Of a stretch of DNA of 25,089 nucleotides, positions 8,168-15,686 are shown piece after piece; the first letter of the stretch is position 1, and every line of letters begins with the position of its first letter. The translations under genes were made by a program, and so were the position numbers. The stretch spans positions 1-25,089 of the forward strand of contig JADKAS010000025.1 of the NCBI GenBank assembly GCA_016715245.1, written 5' to 3'. The notes under the pieces were generated by a model. That model did no database searches and was not told the origin of the DNA. It worked only from the letters and a program-made list of their open reading frames with translations. This DNA comes from Saprospiraceae bacterium (GTDB lineage Bacteria > Bacteroidota > Bacteroidia > Chitinophagales > Saprospiraceae).

Positions 8168-9676
8168 GAATACTGTACAGAAAGTTCCGGTGTGTTTTCT
8201 ACTTCCAAAACGGACTTTTCAAACCATTTTTCGACCAGGTTTTGTTCCACATGCGGATCAAATATATGTTTGAAATCATTGTGTTCTCTGCAATACATAT
8301 AATCTTTTGCCCATTCCTTGTGATTTTTGGCCAAAGCCTTAATACTTTCAAGGATATAATCAATTTCTTCATCGGTCATGGTAGGATGAATGGACATTCG
8401 TATCCATCCCGGTTTGTTTGACAAATCTCCAATACTGATCTCGTGGGTTACTTTTTGAGAATATTCATAAGAAACTTCCAGTAAATAATGACCGTACGTA
8501 CCTGCACAGGAACAGCCCCCACGCACTTGTATGCCGAAATGATCACTCAGCATTCTGACGCCGAGATTGTAATGCAGGTCTTCGATATAAAAAGAAAATA
8601 CGCCTAATCGATCTCTGATGTTATTTGCCAAAAGGTGGAGATTGGGAATGGAGTCAAATACTTCAAATACCCTTTTTGATTGTTCGTGTTCTCTGTCCAG
8701 TATTTTATTTACGCCCATGGATTCTTTTAATAAAATACAATACGCCACCTTAATGGTTTGAAGGAAAGAAGGTGTTCCTCCGTCTTCTCTGGCTTCGATT
8801 TCATCGTGGTATTTATGTTCACCCCAGGGATTGGTCCAGTCCACAGTTCCACCTCCCGGATTATCAGGAATCCTGTTGTTGTATAGTTTTTGTGAAAATA
8901 TTACGACACCGGAACTGGCAGGGCCGCCCAAAAATTTATGTGGCGAAAAATAAATCGCGTCGAGGTAGGCCTCTTTGTCGGCAGGATGCATATCAATATT
9001 GATGTACGGAGCGGAACAGGCAAAGTCCACAAAACAATATCCGCCGTAACGGTGGATGATTTTTGCTATTTCGTGATAAGGGGTAAATATGCCGGTGACA
9101 TTGGAACAGGAAGTGACGGCTGCAATTTTAAATGTTCTGTGTTTATGTTTTTCGAGGAGTAAAACAAAGTGTTTCAGGTCAACTTTACCATTTTCGTCAG
9201 CCGCAATGATTTCCACTTTGCAGATGGTTTCCAGCCAGGAGGTTTGATTGGAATGGTGTTCCATATGGGTGACAAAAACCACCGGTCTTTCTTCATCAGG
9301 AATATTAATTTTGTCCTGGAACTTTTCGTGCAGTTTGACCCCGATGATCCTTTGCAATTTATTGACCACCCCTGTCATCCCTGAATTGGAAGCGATAAGG
9401 ATATCCTTGTCCAGCGCATTGACGTGTTTTTTGATGATTTCCCTCGCTTTTTTATACGCCATCGTCATGGCACAACCGGTGAGATTGGTTTCTGTGTGGG
9501 TATTGGCCACGTAGGGGACCGATGATTTCCGAGATTTGTTTTTCAATCGGCGCATATAATCGACCGCTGGCTGTCCAGTCTGCATAGCAGAGTTTTTTTT
9601 CACCGAAAGGAGTAGAAAAACTTTGGTCAATACCTATTATGTTTTTTCTGAACCGGTCAAAATATTCCTGAAGCAT
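8164..9676 (-). CDS. Class V aminotransferase/cysteine desulfurase-like protein, frameshifted
   Basis: Two minus-strand ORFs (9676 down to 9452 and 9630 down to 8164) join if one base of the GGGG at 9514-9517 (CCCC on the coding strand) is removed. The joint then reads EIIGPYVANTHTETN and gives 503 residues. It is a PLP fold-type I enzyme: YADWTASGRLYAPIE, VTHMEHHSNQTSW, FVDFACSAPY with the cofactor Asp217, and SPHKFLGGPASSGV with PLP Lys247. A GGCSCAGTYGHY segment stands near the position of the sulfurtransfer Cys of desulfurases. The substrate is unknown. It follows glmM after 9 bases and overlaps the next gene by 4 bases (ATGA). The break lies in a conserved region and is probably an assembly error. 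Confidence 0.85.
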
Positions 9677-9685
9677 ATACTTTAT

Positions 9686-11062
9686 TTAAACGTAAGAAAT
9701 TACATTTTTTACTTTCTGTATCAATTCTGCCGCCATTTCCTGTGTCTGACTTTCGGCATAAATGCGGATGATGGGTTCGGTGTTGGACTTGCGCAGATGA
9801 ACCCATCCAAGGTCAAAATCTATTTTGATACCGTCTATGTCGTTTAATTTTTCGTTGGCAAAATTTTCTTTGATGGTTTTTGTCAATTGCACTACCTGTT
9901 CGTCATTTTCCAGCGAAATTTTATCTTTGATAATGATGTATTGAGGAAAAGAGGCTTTGATTTCTGTAAGTGTTTTTTTCTTTTTAGCAACATAAGACAA
10001 AAACAGTGCAATTCCTGCCAGTGCATCACGTCCGTAATGAAGTCCGGGTACGATGACACCTCCATTACCTTCACCGCCGATAAGGGCCCGGGTTTCCTTC
10101 ATGGTGTTGACAACATTAACCTCACCAACAGCAGCAGCTTTGTAAAAACCACCGTGTTTGTGTGTCACATCTGCCAGGGCCCTTGAGGAAGATAAATTGG
10201 AAACCGTATATTTTCCGGAAGTTCCTTCCAGCATATAATCCGCAATAGCTACCAGGGTATATTCTTCTCCAAACAAACTACCATCTTCACAGACAAAAGC
10301 CAATCTGTCCACATCGGGATCAACGCTGATGCCCATATCTGCCTTGTTGGATTTTACACTTTCCACCAATCCGGTCAGATGGGCGGGCAGTGGTTCGGGA
10401 TTATGGGCAAAATGACCAAAATGATCCGCATTTAATAAAGTATATGTAACGCCTAAAACATCGAGGAGGGGAGGGATCGATATGGCACCTGTGGAATTGA
10501 TACAATCCACTACCACGGATAAACCGGCTTGTCGGATAGCAGCAACATCAACATAAGGAAATTTTACTATCTCATCAATGTGGTCGGTTAAGTGATTTTC
10601 GTACACTGAATATTTTCCCAAAGAATCCACGTCAGTAAAAACAAGGTTTTTGTTTTTTATATATTCTATGATGGTTTGTCCGTCCTCTGCGGAAATAAAT
10701 TCTCCTTTTTCGTTGAGAAACTTCAATGCATTCCATTCTTTCGGGTTGTGGGAAGCTGTAAAGATGATACCGGCACCTGCTTCGAGTTTGGTGACCATCA
10801 TTTCTACTGTCGGTGTGGTGCTGAGTCCCAGATCGACGATATCAATGCCCATTCCCAATAAAGTCTGTACGGCTATTTGGCTGACCATAGGCCCGCTGAT
10901 CCTTCCATCTCTGCCGACCACCACTTTTGTTTTTTTACCTTGCGCTTTTATCCACATACCGAACCCGGCGCAACACTCCACTACATCCAGCGGTGTCAGA
11001 TTGGTCCCGGTTTTTCCTCCTATGGTTCCCCTGATGCCTGAAATGGACTTTATCAACGTCAT
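9686..11062 (-). CDS. glmM: Phosphoglucosamine mutase
   Basis: Phosphohexomutase of 458 residues, probably interconverting glucosamine-6-phosphate and glucosamine-1-phosphate on the way to UDP-GlcNAc for peptidoglycan and lipid A. The N-terminus MTLIKSISGIRGTIGGKTG, from memory, is typical of Bacteroidota proteins annotated as GlmM. Visible motifs are TASHNPKEWNALKF with phosphoserine 104, metal-binding DPDVDR (248-253), sugar-binding GGEGNGGVIVP (329-339), and phosphate-binding RKSNTEPIIRIYAES near the C-terminus. It is the first gene of the glmM-aminotransferase-desulfurase-ribD operon. A phosphomannomutase activity is a possible alternative, since the families are hard to separate by sequence. 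Confidence 0.92.
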   Translation of the reverse strand: MTLIKSISGIRGTIGGKTGTNLTPLDVVECCAGFGMWIKAQGKKTKVVVGRDGRISGPMVSQIAVQTLLGMGIDIVDLGLSTTPTVEMMVTKLEAGAGIIFTASHNPKEWNALKFLNEKGEFISAEDGQTIIEYIKNKNLVFTDVDSLGKYSVYENHLTDHIDEIVKFPYVDVAAIRQAGLSVVVDCINSTGAISIPPLLDVLGVTYTLLNADHFGHFAHNPEPLPAHLTGLVESVKSNKADMGISVDPDVDRLAFVCEDGSLFGEEYTLVAIADYMLEGTSGKYTVSNLSSSRALADVTHKHGGFYKAAAVGEVNVVNTMKETRALIGGEGNGGVIVPGLHYGRDALAGIALFLSYVAKKKKTLTEIKASFPQYIIIKDKISLENDEQVVQLTKTIKENFANEKLNDIDGIKIDFDLGWVHLRKSNTEPIIRIYAESQTQEMAAELIQKVKNVISYV

Positions 11063-11078
11063 TTGATCAAAATTTCTG

Positions 11079-11086
11079 CAAATTTA
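11079..11086 (-). promoter_or_regulatory. Candidate -7 element for the glmM operon (TAAATTTG)
   Basis: A perfect TAnnTTTG match read on the minus strand, 16 bases upstream of the glmM start, in a 92-bp divergent intergenic region. A TTTG lies 14 nt further up, somewhat closer than usual for -33. Confidence 0.5.
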
Positions 11087-11127
11087 TAAAAAATTATATG
11101 CAAATAGGCTATCCTTGATTTAACTTG

Positions 11128-11135
11128 TAAATTTG
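11128..11135 (+). promoter_or_regulatory. Candidate -7 element for the PAP2 operon (TAAATTTG)
   Basis: A perfect TAnnTTTG match, 19 bases upstream of the PAP2 start. It is identical to the element facing the other way for glmM. No clear -33 TTTG is seen. Confidence 0.5.
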
Positions 11136-11154
11136 CACCATAATAATTTTTGGA

Positions 11155-11727
11155 ATGGTATCAACGTGGGACGAAAACCTTTTTTATTGGATCAATTCCG
11201 GATGGTCAAATGTATTTTTTGATTTTTTAATGCCGGTACTTCGGAATAAATATACATGGATACCCCTGTACACTTTTCTGATGGCTTTTTTTTTATTCAA
11301 CTTTGGTAAAAAAGGGTATTATTATATCCTGCTCACCATTCTGACTGTGGCTTGTTCCGATATGGTCAGCAATCACGGATTTAAAAAGAATTTCAAACGA
11401 TTGCGGCCCTGCAATACGGAATTATCTGTTCCCATCGTCGAAAGAATTCCCTGTGGATCGGGTTATAGTTTTACGTCCAACCACGCGGCCAATCATTTTG
11501 CACTGGCCACATTTTTTTCAATGGTTTTCGGCTGGAAAAACAGGAAAATCAGATATGCCTTTATGGCTTGGGCGACCATGATAGCCCTGGCACAGGTGTA
11601 TGTCGGACTACATTACCCTTTTGATGTGATAGGAGGTGCGTTGTTGGGTTCGTTTATTGGTTTTATCATCGCAAAAACAGGAGAACGGTGGATAGGATAC
11701 GACACGGAACATCCTGATACAGTATAA
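11155..11727 (+). CDS. PAP2-family membrane phosphatase
   Basis: An integral membrane phosphatase of 190 residues with about five hydrophobic segments. PAP2 motifs are all present: KKNFKRLRP (77-85), SFTSNHAAN (105-113, His110) and YVGLHYPFDVIGG (149-161, His153 and Asp157). The usual SR before the third motif is AQ here. Likely substrates are lipid phosphates such as undecaprenyl pyrophosphate or phosphatidylglycerol phosphate, with the active site on the periplasmic face, but the sequence does not decide. It is the first gene of a pair, followed after 8 bases by the exonuclease/GIY-YIG fusion gene. Confidence 0.93.
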   Translation: MVSTWDENLFYWINSGWSNVFFDFLMPVLRNKYTWIPLYTFLMAFFLFNFGKKGYYYILLTILTVACSDMVSNHGFKKNFKRLRPCNTELSVPIVERIPCGSGYSFTSNHAANHFALATFFSMVFGWKNRKIRYAFMAWATMIALAQVYVGLHYPFDVIGGALLGSFIGFIIAKTGERWIGYDTEHPDTV

Positions 11728-11735
11728 AACAATAT

Positions 11736-13136
11736 ATGTCAAAAAAGGAAAAAATATATTCTATCATCGACATTGAGACCACCGGAGGCATGTCCAGCAG
11801 AGACAGGATAACGGAGATTGCCATGGTAAAGGTCAAAGGAGGTGAAATTATCGACCGCTATGAAAGTCTGATCAATCCTGAAAGAAGTATTCCTACGGAA
11901 ATCACCAGGATTACCGGGATTACCAACCGAATGGTAGAAGACGCCCCTAAGTTTTATGAAATTGCCAAAAAGATTGTTGATTTTACAGAAGACAGCATAT
12001 TTGTAGCCCACAATGTTAATTTTGATTACAACTTTATACGGGAAGAATTTAAGTCTTTGGGATATACCTATTCTAAAAAAGTATTGTGTACCGTCAAACT
12101 CAGCAGGAGGGCCTTTCCAGGGTTAAGATCCTATAGTTTGGGCAATCTCATACAACATTTCGGCATCAGCGTCATAAACAGGCACCGCGCCATGGACGAT
12201 GTATTGGCTACCTTTGATATTTTCAGCAGAATATTACAGGGAGAGCGGCACGAAGAACAAATTGATGGACTGCTCAACGGTGGCATTAAAGAGTTTAACC
12301 TTCCGGGAAATATCACCATGGAATACCTGCATACCCTTCCTGAAGAACCGGGCGTTTATTATTTTTATAATGTACATGGAACGGTTATTTATGTAGGAAA
12401 AAGTATCAACATACGGTCCAGAATATTCCAGCATCTGGGCACGATTGATGCCAAAACCGAAAAACTGTCCAAACAATCTCACGCCATTTCCTTCGAACTC
12501 ACCGGCAACGAACTCGTCGCCATGTTGCTCGAATCAAAGGAGATTAAATCCCTGCGTCCCGAAATCAATAAAGCCCAAAGAACACAGGAATACCCTTATT
12601 TTATTTTTTCTTACCGCGACGAAAAAGGATTCCTTTGTTTTGATTTTGACAGATCGGGAAAAAAGAATGAAAAAGACAAAGAGATATTATCGTATGTTGC
12701 CACCAAACAGGGCGCCAAATCTTCTATTTACCATGTAGCCAAATCGTTTGGTCTTTGTCTTGGGAAGTGCGGGTTGAATGAATGCGGAATGGATTGTTTT
12801 TATGTACATTCGCAGGAATGTTACGGCGCATCGGTGATGAAGGAAGACCCGATAGAGTATAATGTAAGGGCATTGGAAGGCAAAGAATTATTGTATAAAA
12901 TATTCAGGGAAGATTTTTTTCTCATCCTCAACGGCAGGAACAATGACGAAAAATCTTTGGTGCTGGTACAGGACGGACATTATAAAGGTTATGGTTACAT
13001 GCCGAAAGACAATATGGATATGGGCATGGAAGAGTGGTTTGAAGCCATTGAAACTGTAAGGACCACACCTGAATACGACAGGATAGTATCTCAGTACATG
13101 GTCCGGAATAATAATTACAGAAAGGTGGACATTTAG
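11736..13136 (+). CDS. DnaQ-like 3'-5' exonuclease fused to a GIY-YIG (UvrC/Cho-like) nuclease
   Basis: This is a 466-residue fusion. Residues 8-165 are a DEDDh exonuclease related to the DNA polymerase III epsilon subunit: YSIIDIETTGG (Asp12, Glu14), AHNVNFDYNF (Asp97), and HRAMDD (His150, Asp155). Residues about 203-285 are a GIY-YIG domain: GVYYFYN, TVIYVGKSINIRSRI (Arg227), and TGNELVAMLLESKEIKSLRPEIN (Glu259, Asn278). A cysteine-rich segment, LCLGKCGLNECGMDC, follows near residue 345 as in Cho/UvrC relatives. The architecture is known in bacteria and suggests nucleotide-excision-type incision plus exonucleolytic processing. No UvrB-binding domain or helix-hairpin-helix of UvrC is seen. 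It is co-transcribed with the PAP2 gene. Confidence 0.93.
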   Translation: MSKKEKIYSIIDIETTGGMSSRDRITEIAMVKVKGGEIIDRYESLINPERSIPTEITRITGITNRMVEDAPKFYEIAKKIVDFTEDSIFVAHNVNFDYNFIREEFKSLGYTYSKKVLCTVKLSRRAFPGLRSYSLGNLIQHFGISVINRHRAMDDVLATFDIFSRILQGERHEEQIDGLLNGGIKEFNLPGNITMEYLHTLPEEPGVYYFYNVHGTVIYVGKSINIRSRIFQHLGTIDAKTEKLSKQSHAISFELTGNELVAMLLESKEIKSLRPEINKAQRTQEYPYFIFSYRDEKGFLCFDFDRSGKKNEKDKEILSYVATKQGAKSSIYHVAKSFGLCLGKCGLNECGMDCFYVHSQECYGASVMKEDPIEYNVRALEGKELLYKIFREDFFLILNGRNNDEKSLVLVQDGHYKGYGYMPKDNMDMGMEEWFEAIETVRTTPEYDRIVSQYMVRNNNYRKVDI

Positions 13137-13182
13137 TTGAAAATAAAAGTGGCGTGTTCAATAAAGTGTTATTAAAAAATGG

Positions 13183-13190
13183 TATATTTG
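13183..13190 (+). promoter_or_regulatory. Candidate -7 element for the zinc-ribbon gene (TATATTTG)
   Basis: A TAnnTTTG match 20 bases upstream of the start codon in a 74-bp intergenic region. A -33 TTTG is not evident. Confidence 0.45.
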
Positions 13191-13210
13191 TTTAACAAAA
13201 CACTTATTCT

Positions 13211-13516
13211 ATGAAATTATGTCCTCATTGTCATTCAGAAGTTGAAGATAGTTTTGATGTATGCCGGAATTGCCAGTATAATTTTGCCGATGATGAAAAA
13301 CATAACCCGGATAGCCAATCCGATTCAAGCGGACCAAAATTGTGCCTGAGGTGTGATGTGCCTATGGAGTATCAGGGCAATTTCAGATTTCACGAAGGTT
13401 CAAAAATCGGTGTCCTCGGCAATTTGTTCGAACTGTTTACCAACAGAGAATCTTTTGATTTATATCACTGTCCTGACTGCGGTAAGGTGGAGTTTTTTCT
13501 GCCGGGGTTTAAGTGA
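13211..13516 (+). CDS. Small double zinc-ribbon protein
   Basis: The protein is 101 residues with two four-cysteine zinc-binding modules: CPHC/CRNC (Cys4, 7, 18, 21) and CLRC/CPDC (Cys45, 48, 87, 90). A polar linker separates them. The second module has the long insert FHEGSKIGVLGNLFELF between its cysteine pairs and ends GKVEFFLPG, a pattern I associate with conserved small zinc-ribbon proteins of unknown function. It has no signal peptide and is probably cytosolic. The role may be nucleic acid or protein binding, but nothing in the sequence decides this. It has its own candidate promoter, and the hydrolase gene starts 70 bases downstream. Confidence 0.88.
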   Translation: MKLCPHCHSEVEDSFDVCRNCQYNFADDEKHNPDSQSDSSGPKLCLRCDVPMEYQGNFRFHEGSKIGVLGNLFELFTNRESFDLYHCPDCGKVEFFLPGFK

Positions 13517-13586
13517 TAAATGTTGTTTCAGTTCCACAAGTTTAAACCTTTGTTGTAATTTCCGGTCTTATATTAAATCGTTATGC

Positions 13587-14426
13587 ATGCGAATCAAAAT
13601 ATTTTTATTATTATTTCTTTTTTCCTGTGGAAATGAGGAAATAACCCCTGCTGAAGAGCCTTCAGCATTTCGTGGAATTAAGTCAATTTCATATAACAAT
13701 GTGAATGTGGATGTAGTCATTGACAAACCGGCAAAAAAAGAACTCGATGTACTTCTGGTTTTTCACGGGACGGTTCAATATGATAGTGTGATACTGAATG
13801 CCGCCAACAACACCCTGGAAAAGTTTAAAGAAATATTGGATAATAAAGACATGATGATTGTCAGTGTCGCTTATCCGCAGGAAAAAATTCTTTTTGGAGA
13901 TAATATTATTCAGGCAGAAGCCGCCCTTTTATGGCTGAAAAATAAAGCAGGTGAAGAACTTGGAGCTACCATAAAAAAAATATTTTTAGGCGGACATTCT
14001 CAGGGGGGATATGTCGTCACCCGACTCAATACGATGCATAAAACAAACGGAGTAATTGCGAATGCCCCGGGCCCATTAAATTTAGTGTACCGGTGTAACC
14101 TTGAAGAAAACGGCCAGATACCCGCCGGAGCAGTATGTACTAAGTTACGAAACGAATACGGAACGACCCTAGCCAATCCGGATGCTTATTTCGATCGATC
14201 TTTGTTGAATTTTACCGATGGTTTTACATCGGATATTCTTTTTGTGCAGGGACTGAATGATGCGCCCATTCAAATGTACTCCTGGCCTGTATTTAAACAG
14301 GAAATAATAGATTGTACTGATTGTCAGGGACGTTTAATTGTCGAAATTCCGGGAGGTGAACACGCCTCTTTGTTTTCAAGCCCAATAGCTAAAACTGAAT
14401 TTAATGCCTTTATCAATAACAGGTAG
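13587..14426 (+). CDS. Alpha/beta-hydrolase lipoprotein
   Basis: The protein is 279 residues from ATG 13587, chosen because it gives a compact lipoprotein signal, MRIKIFLLLFLFSC, with Cys14 as the lipid site. The frame is open further upstream, but that part overlaps the zinc-ribbon gene and is not family-like. The alpha/beta-hydrolase fold is shown by LLVFHGT (57-62, oxyanion region), the nucleophile elbow GGHSQGG with Ser138, FVQGLNDAP with Asp225, and GGEHASLF with His259. That is a complete catalytic triad in the right order. It is probably an envelope esterase or peptidase-like hydrolase; the substrate is unknown. Several Cys residues (170, 184, 243, 246) could form disulfides in the periplasm. 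Confidence 0.88.
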   Translation: MRIKIFLLLFLFSCGNEEITPAEEPSAFRGIKSISYNNVNVDVVIDKPAKKELDVLLVFHGTVQYDSVILNAANNTLEKFKEILDNKDMMIVSVAYPQEKILFGDNIIQAEAALLWLKNKAGEELGATIKKIFLGGHSQGGYVVTRLNTMHKTNGVIANAPGPLNLVYRCNLEENGQIPAGAVCTKLRNEYGTTLANPDAYFDRSLLNFTDGFTSDILFVQGLNDAPIQMYSWPVFKQEIIDCTDCQGRLIVEIPGGEHASLFSSPIAKTEFNAFINNR

Positions 14427-14550
14427 TGAATTTGTTGTATTCCCCCTGATTTCCATATAGAATTATTTTTTATCTGAACCCCTTATTTTGGTTCATCCAA
14501 GGTCATTTCTTTCGATGATATGGATCAATTATTTTTTTGTCATTACAATG

Positions 14551-14558
14551 TAAATTTG
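14551..14558 (+). promoter_or_regulatory. Candidate -7 element (TAAATTTG)
   Basis: A perfect TAnnTTTG match 33 bases upstream of ATG 14592. If used, transcription starts near 14565, which rules out the longer reading frame beginning at 14520. Confidence 0.45.
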
Positions 14559-14591
14559 TATATTAAAATACATATCGTGGACAAAAAATTA

Positions 14592-14972
14592 ATGATAAAA
14601 ATCGGATTATTAGGATTCCTCTCGTGGTTGATTCCTTTTTTTGTTTCTTTTCTGTTTTTCAAACCCGGCGGTGAACTTTTAGTTCCATATGCCACTTTCA
14701 AATCGGTCATAACGGTAGTTGGAGTTTTGTCAGGTTGTTACCTGCTGTACAGGTATTTTATGTATGTGGACAAAGATTTCGTGAGGAACGGAGTCATCGT
14801 TGGCGTTGTTTGGTTTTTGATTAACATTGTATTCGATGCCATTGTGCTCATTCCTATGATGAAGACCACTTTTCAGGAATATTTTATGACCATAGGATTG
14901 AGTTATTTTTCTATTCCGGTCGTTAGTACTGCCATGGGATATCTTCTTGAGAATAAAAAGAAAACTGTATGA
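14592..14972 (+). CDS. Small four-helix integral membrane protein
   Basis: The protein is 126 residues from ATG 14592 (MIKIGLLGFLSWLIPF). An in-frame GTG at 14577 is an alternative. Starts further upstream would lie before the candidate promoter. There are four hydrophobic segments: roughly 4-22, 37-56, 69-92 and 100-117. They are joined by short loops, with a charged turn YVDKDFVRN between helices 2 and 3 and a basic tail ENKKKTV. I do not recognise a named family. The stop codon overlaps the start of the next small gene (ATGA, 14969-14972), so the two products are probably made together and may act together. Confidence 0.8.
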   Translation: MIKIGLLGFLSWLIPFFVSFLFFKPGGELLVPYATFKSVITVVGVLSGCYLLYRYFMYVDKDFVRNGVIVGVVWFLINIVFDAIVLIPMMKTTFQEYFMTIGLSYFSIPVVSTAMGYLLENKKKTV

Positions 14973-15133
14973 AAATAAATAAGGAATGGCATGAAAAAAA
15001 TAAAATGCCAAAAAATGCGACATTTGAACAAAGAGCAAAGTGGCACATGGAGCATGTAAAACATTGTGAATGCAGACCTGTACCGGAAAAGCTGCTGGCA
15101 GAAATGAAAGAAAAACATATTAAGGTAGAATAA
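14969..15133 (+). CDS. 54-residue cytosolic protein coupled to the membrane protein
   Basis: ATG 14969 overlaps the TGA of the upstream gene in the 4-base pattern ATGA, and the frame ends at TAA 15131. The 54-residue product is strongly charged and hydrophilic, with WHEKNKMPKNATFEQRAKWH and then HVKHCECRP. The HxxHCxC cluster could bind a metal. From memory, similar short proteins starting MKxNKEWHExNxMPKN occur in bacteria and archaea, without known function. Overlap-coupling and a clean start and stop support a real gene despite the small size. Confidence 0.8.
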   Translation: MKINKEWHEKNKMPKNATFEQRAKWHMEHVKHCECRPVPEKLLAEMKEKHIKVE

Positions 15134-15234
15134 AACAGAAACTGTCGGAGCTAATGACAGATGGGTGTAAGTGTGTTGTTGTGAAAAATACAAAGATGGT
15201 TGAATCACCCTTTACATCCTGCCTTTTGAAAATT

Positions 15235-15485
15235 CATTTTGCCAAAATGATGACCATTGTTTCATACATTCTCTTGATGTCGGTTTTGAATACATAATCG
15301 CCAGGAGGCGATGGAATATCCAAGCTTAGCGAGACGCTAAGCTTATCGTGCCGGGCCAAAATGCGGGAAAAACTTTTGTACAAACCTCAATGAACAAATT
15401 TTCCTGATGTTGTTTGCCTTAAACCATACCTGCCCGTGCAATCCTGAAAGGATTGAATACCAATAACCCCAGGTGCCACCCGGGG
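15235..15485. repeat. Cluster of five palindromes
   Basis: Five inverted repeats lie within 251 bases: CATTTTG/CAAAATG (15235-15249), ATCGCC/GGCGAT (15297-15312), the 10-bp AAGCTTAGCG/CGCTAAGCTT (15322-15344), CAATCCT-gaa-AGGATTG (15439-15455), and the near-palindrome CCCCAGGTG/CACCCGGGG with one mismatch (15467-15485). They resemble structured intergenic repeats rather than terminators, since none has a T-tract. Confidence 0.65.
15322..15344. repeat. Perfect 10-bp hairpin
   Basis: AAGCTTAGCG (15322-15331) and CGCTAAGCTT (15335-15344) pair perfectly across a 3-base AGA loop. No T-tract follows on either strand, so it is more likely a REP-like palindrome or a protein-binding site than a terminator. 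Confidence 0.75.
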
Positions 15486-15515
15486 TGTACATCAAATCCC
15501 TTCCCCAATAAGCCA

Positions 15516-15631
15516 TTGTTTGTGGTTCCTTCATTATAAAGTCAAATTTTATCCCTGACGTTTTGCCCTCCCGATAATCATCAGGACTAAAGGGAACCAT
15601 CAGTGATAAAACTTTTACTGCAGAAGAAAAG
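15516..15631. repeat. Dispersed intergenic repeat, copy A
   Basis: This shares about 95 aligned bases at high identity with 18700-18802, in the same orientation. Common blocks run from TTGTTTGT through TTCCTTCATTATA, GTCAAATTTTATCCCTGACG, CTAAAGGGAACC, TCAGTGATAAAA and CAGAAGAAAAG. Internally, TTTTATCCCTGA and TCAGTGATAAAA are inverted with one mismatch, so the element can form a long hairpin. Copy A has a longer loop than copy B. Confidence 0.85.
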
Positions 15632-15686
15632 GGTTAAACCTGATATCACATCAAACCTAAAAACCCCCGAAAACATCCATCAGCTT

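Larger units (their letters stand above)
15134..15686. other. Intergenic region rich in hairpins, no gene
   Basis: No supported coding sequence. A minus-strand open frame at 15343-15600 runs through palindromic repeats and has no family-like features. Structure present: palindromes at 15235-15249 and 15297-15312, a perfect 10-bp hairpin at 15322-15344, hairpins at 15439-15455 and 15467-15485, and a dispersed repeat copy at 15516-15631. Confidence 0.7.

Noticed and set aside
14520..14591. Longer N-terminus of the small membrane protein starting at 14520
   Set aside because: A candidate -7 promoter element lies inside it, and the added residues precede a typical membrane-protein start without family-like features.
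15322..15344. Perfect hairpin considered as a terminator for the 54-residue gene or the WG gene
   Set aside because: There is no T-tract on either strand, and it lies about 190 bases from the nearest plus-strand gene end and about 340 bases from the minus-strand one.
15343..15600. An 85-codon minus-strand open frame
   Set aside because: It runs through several palindromes and dispersed repeat copy A, has no start signal or family features, and looks like a repeat artefact.
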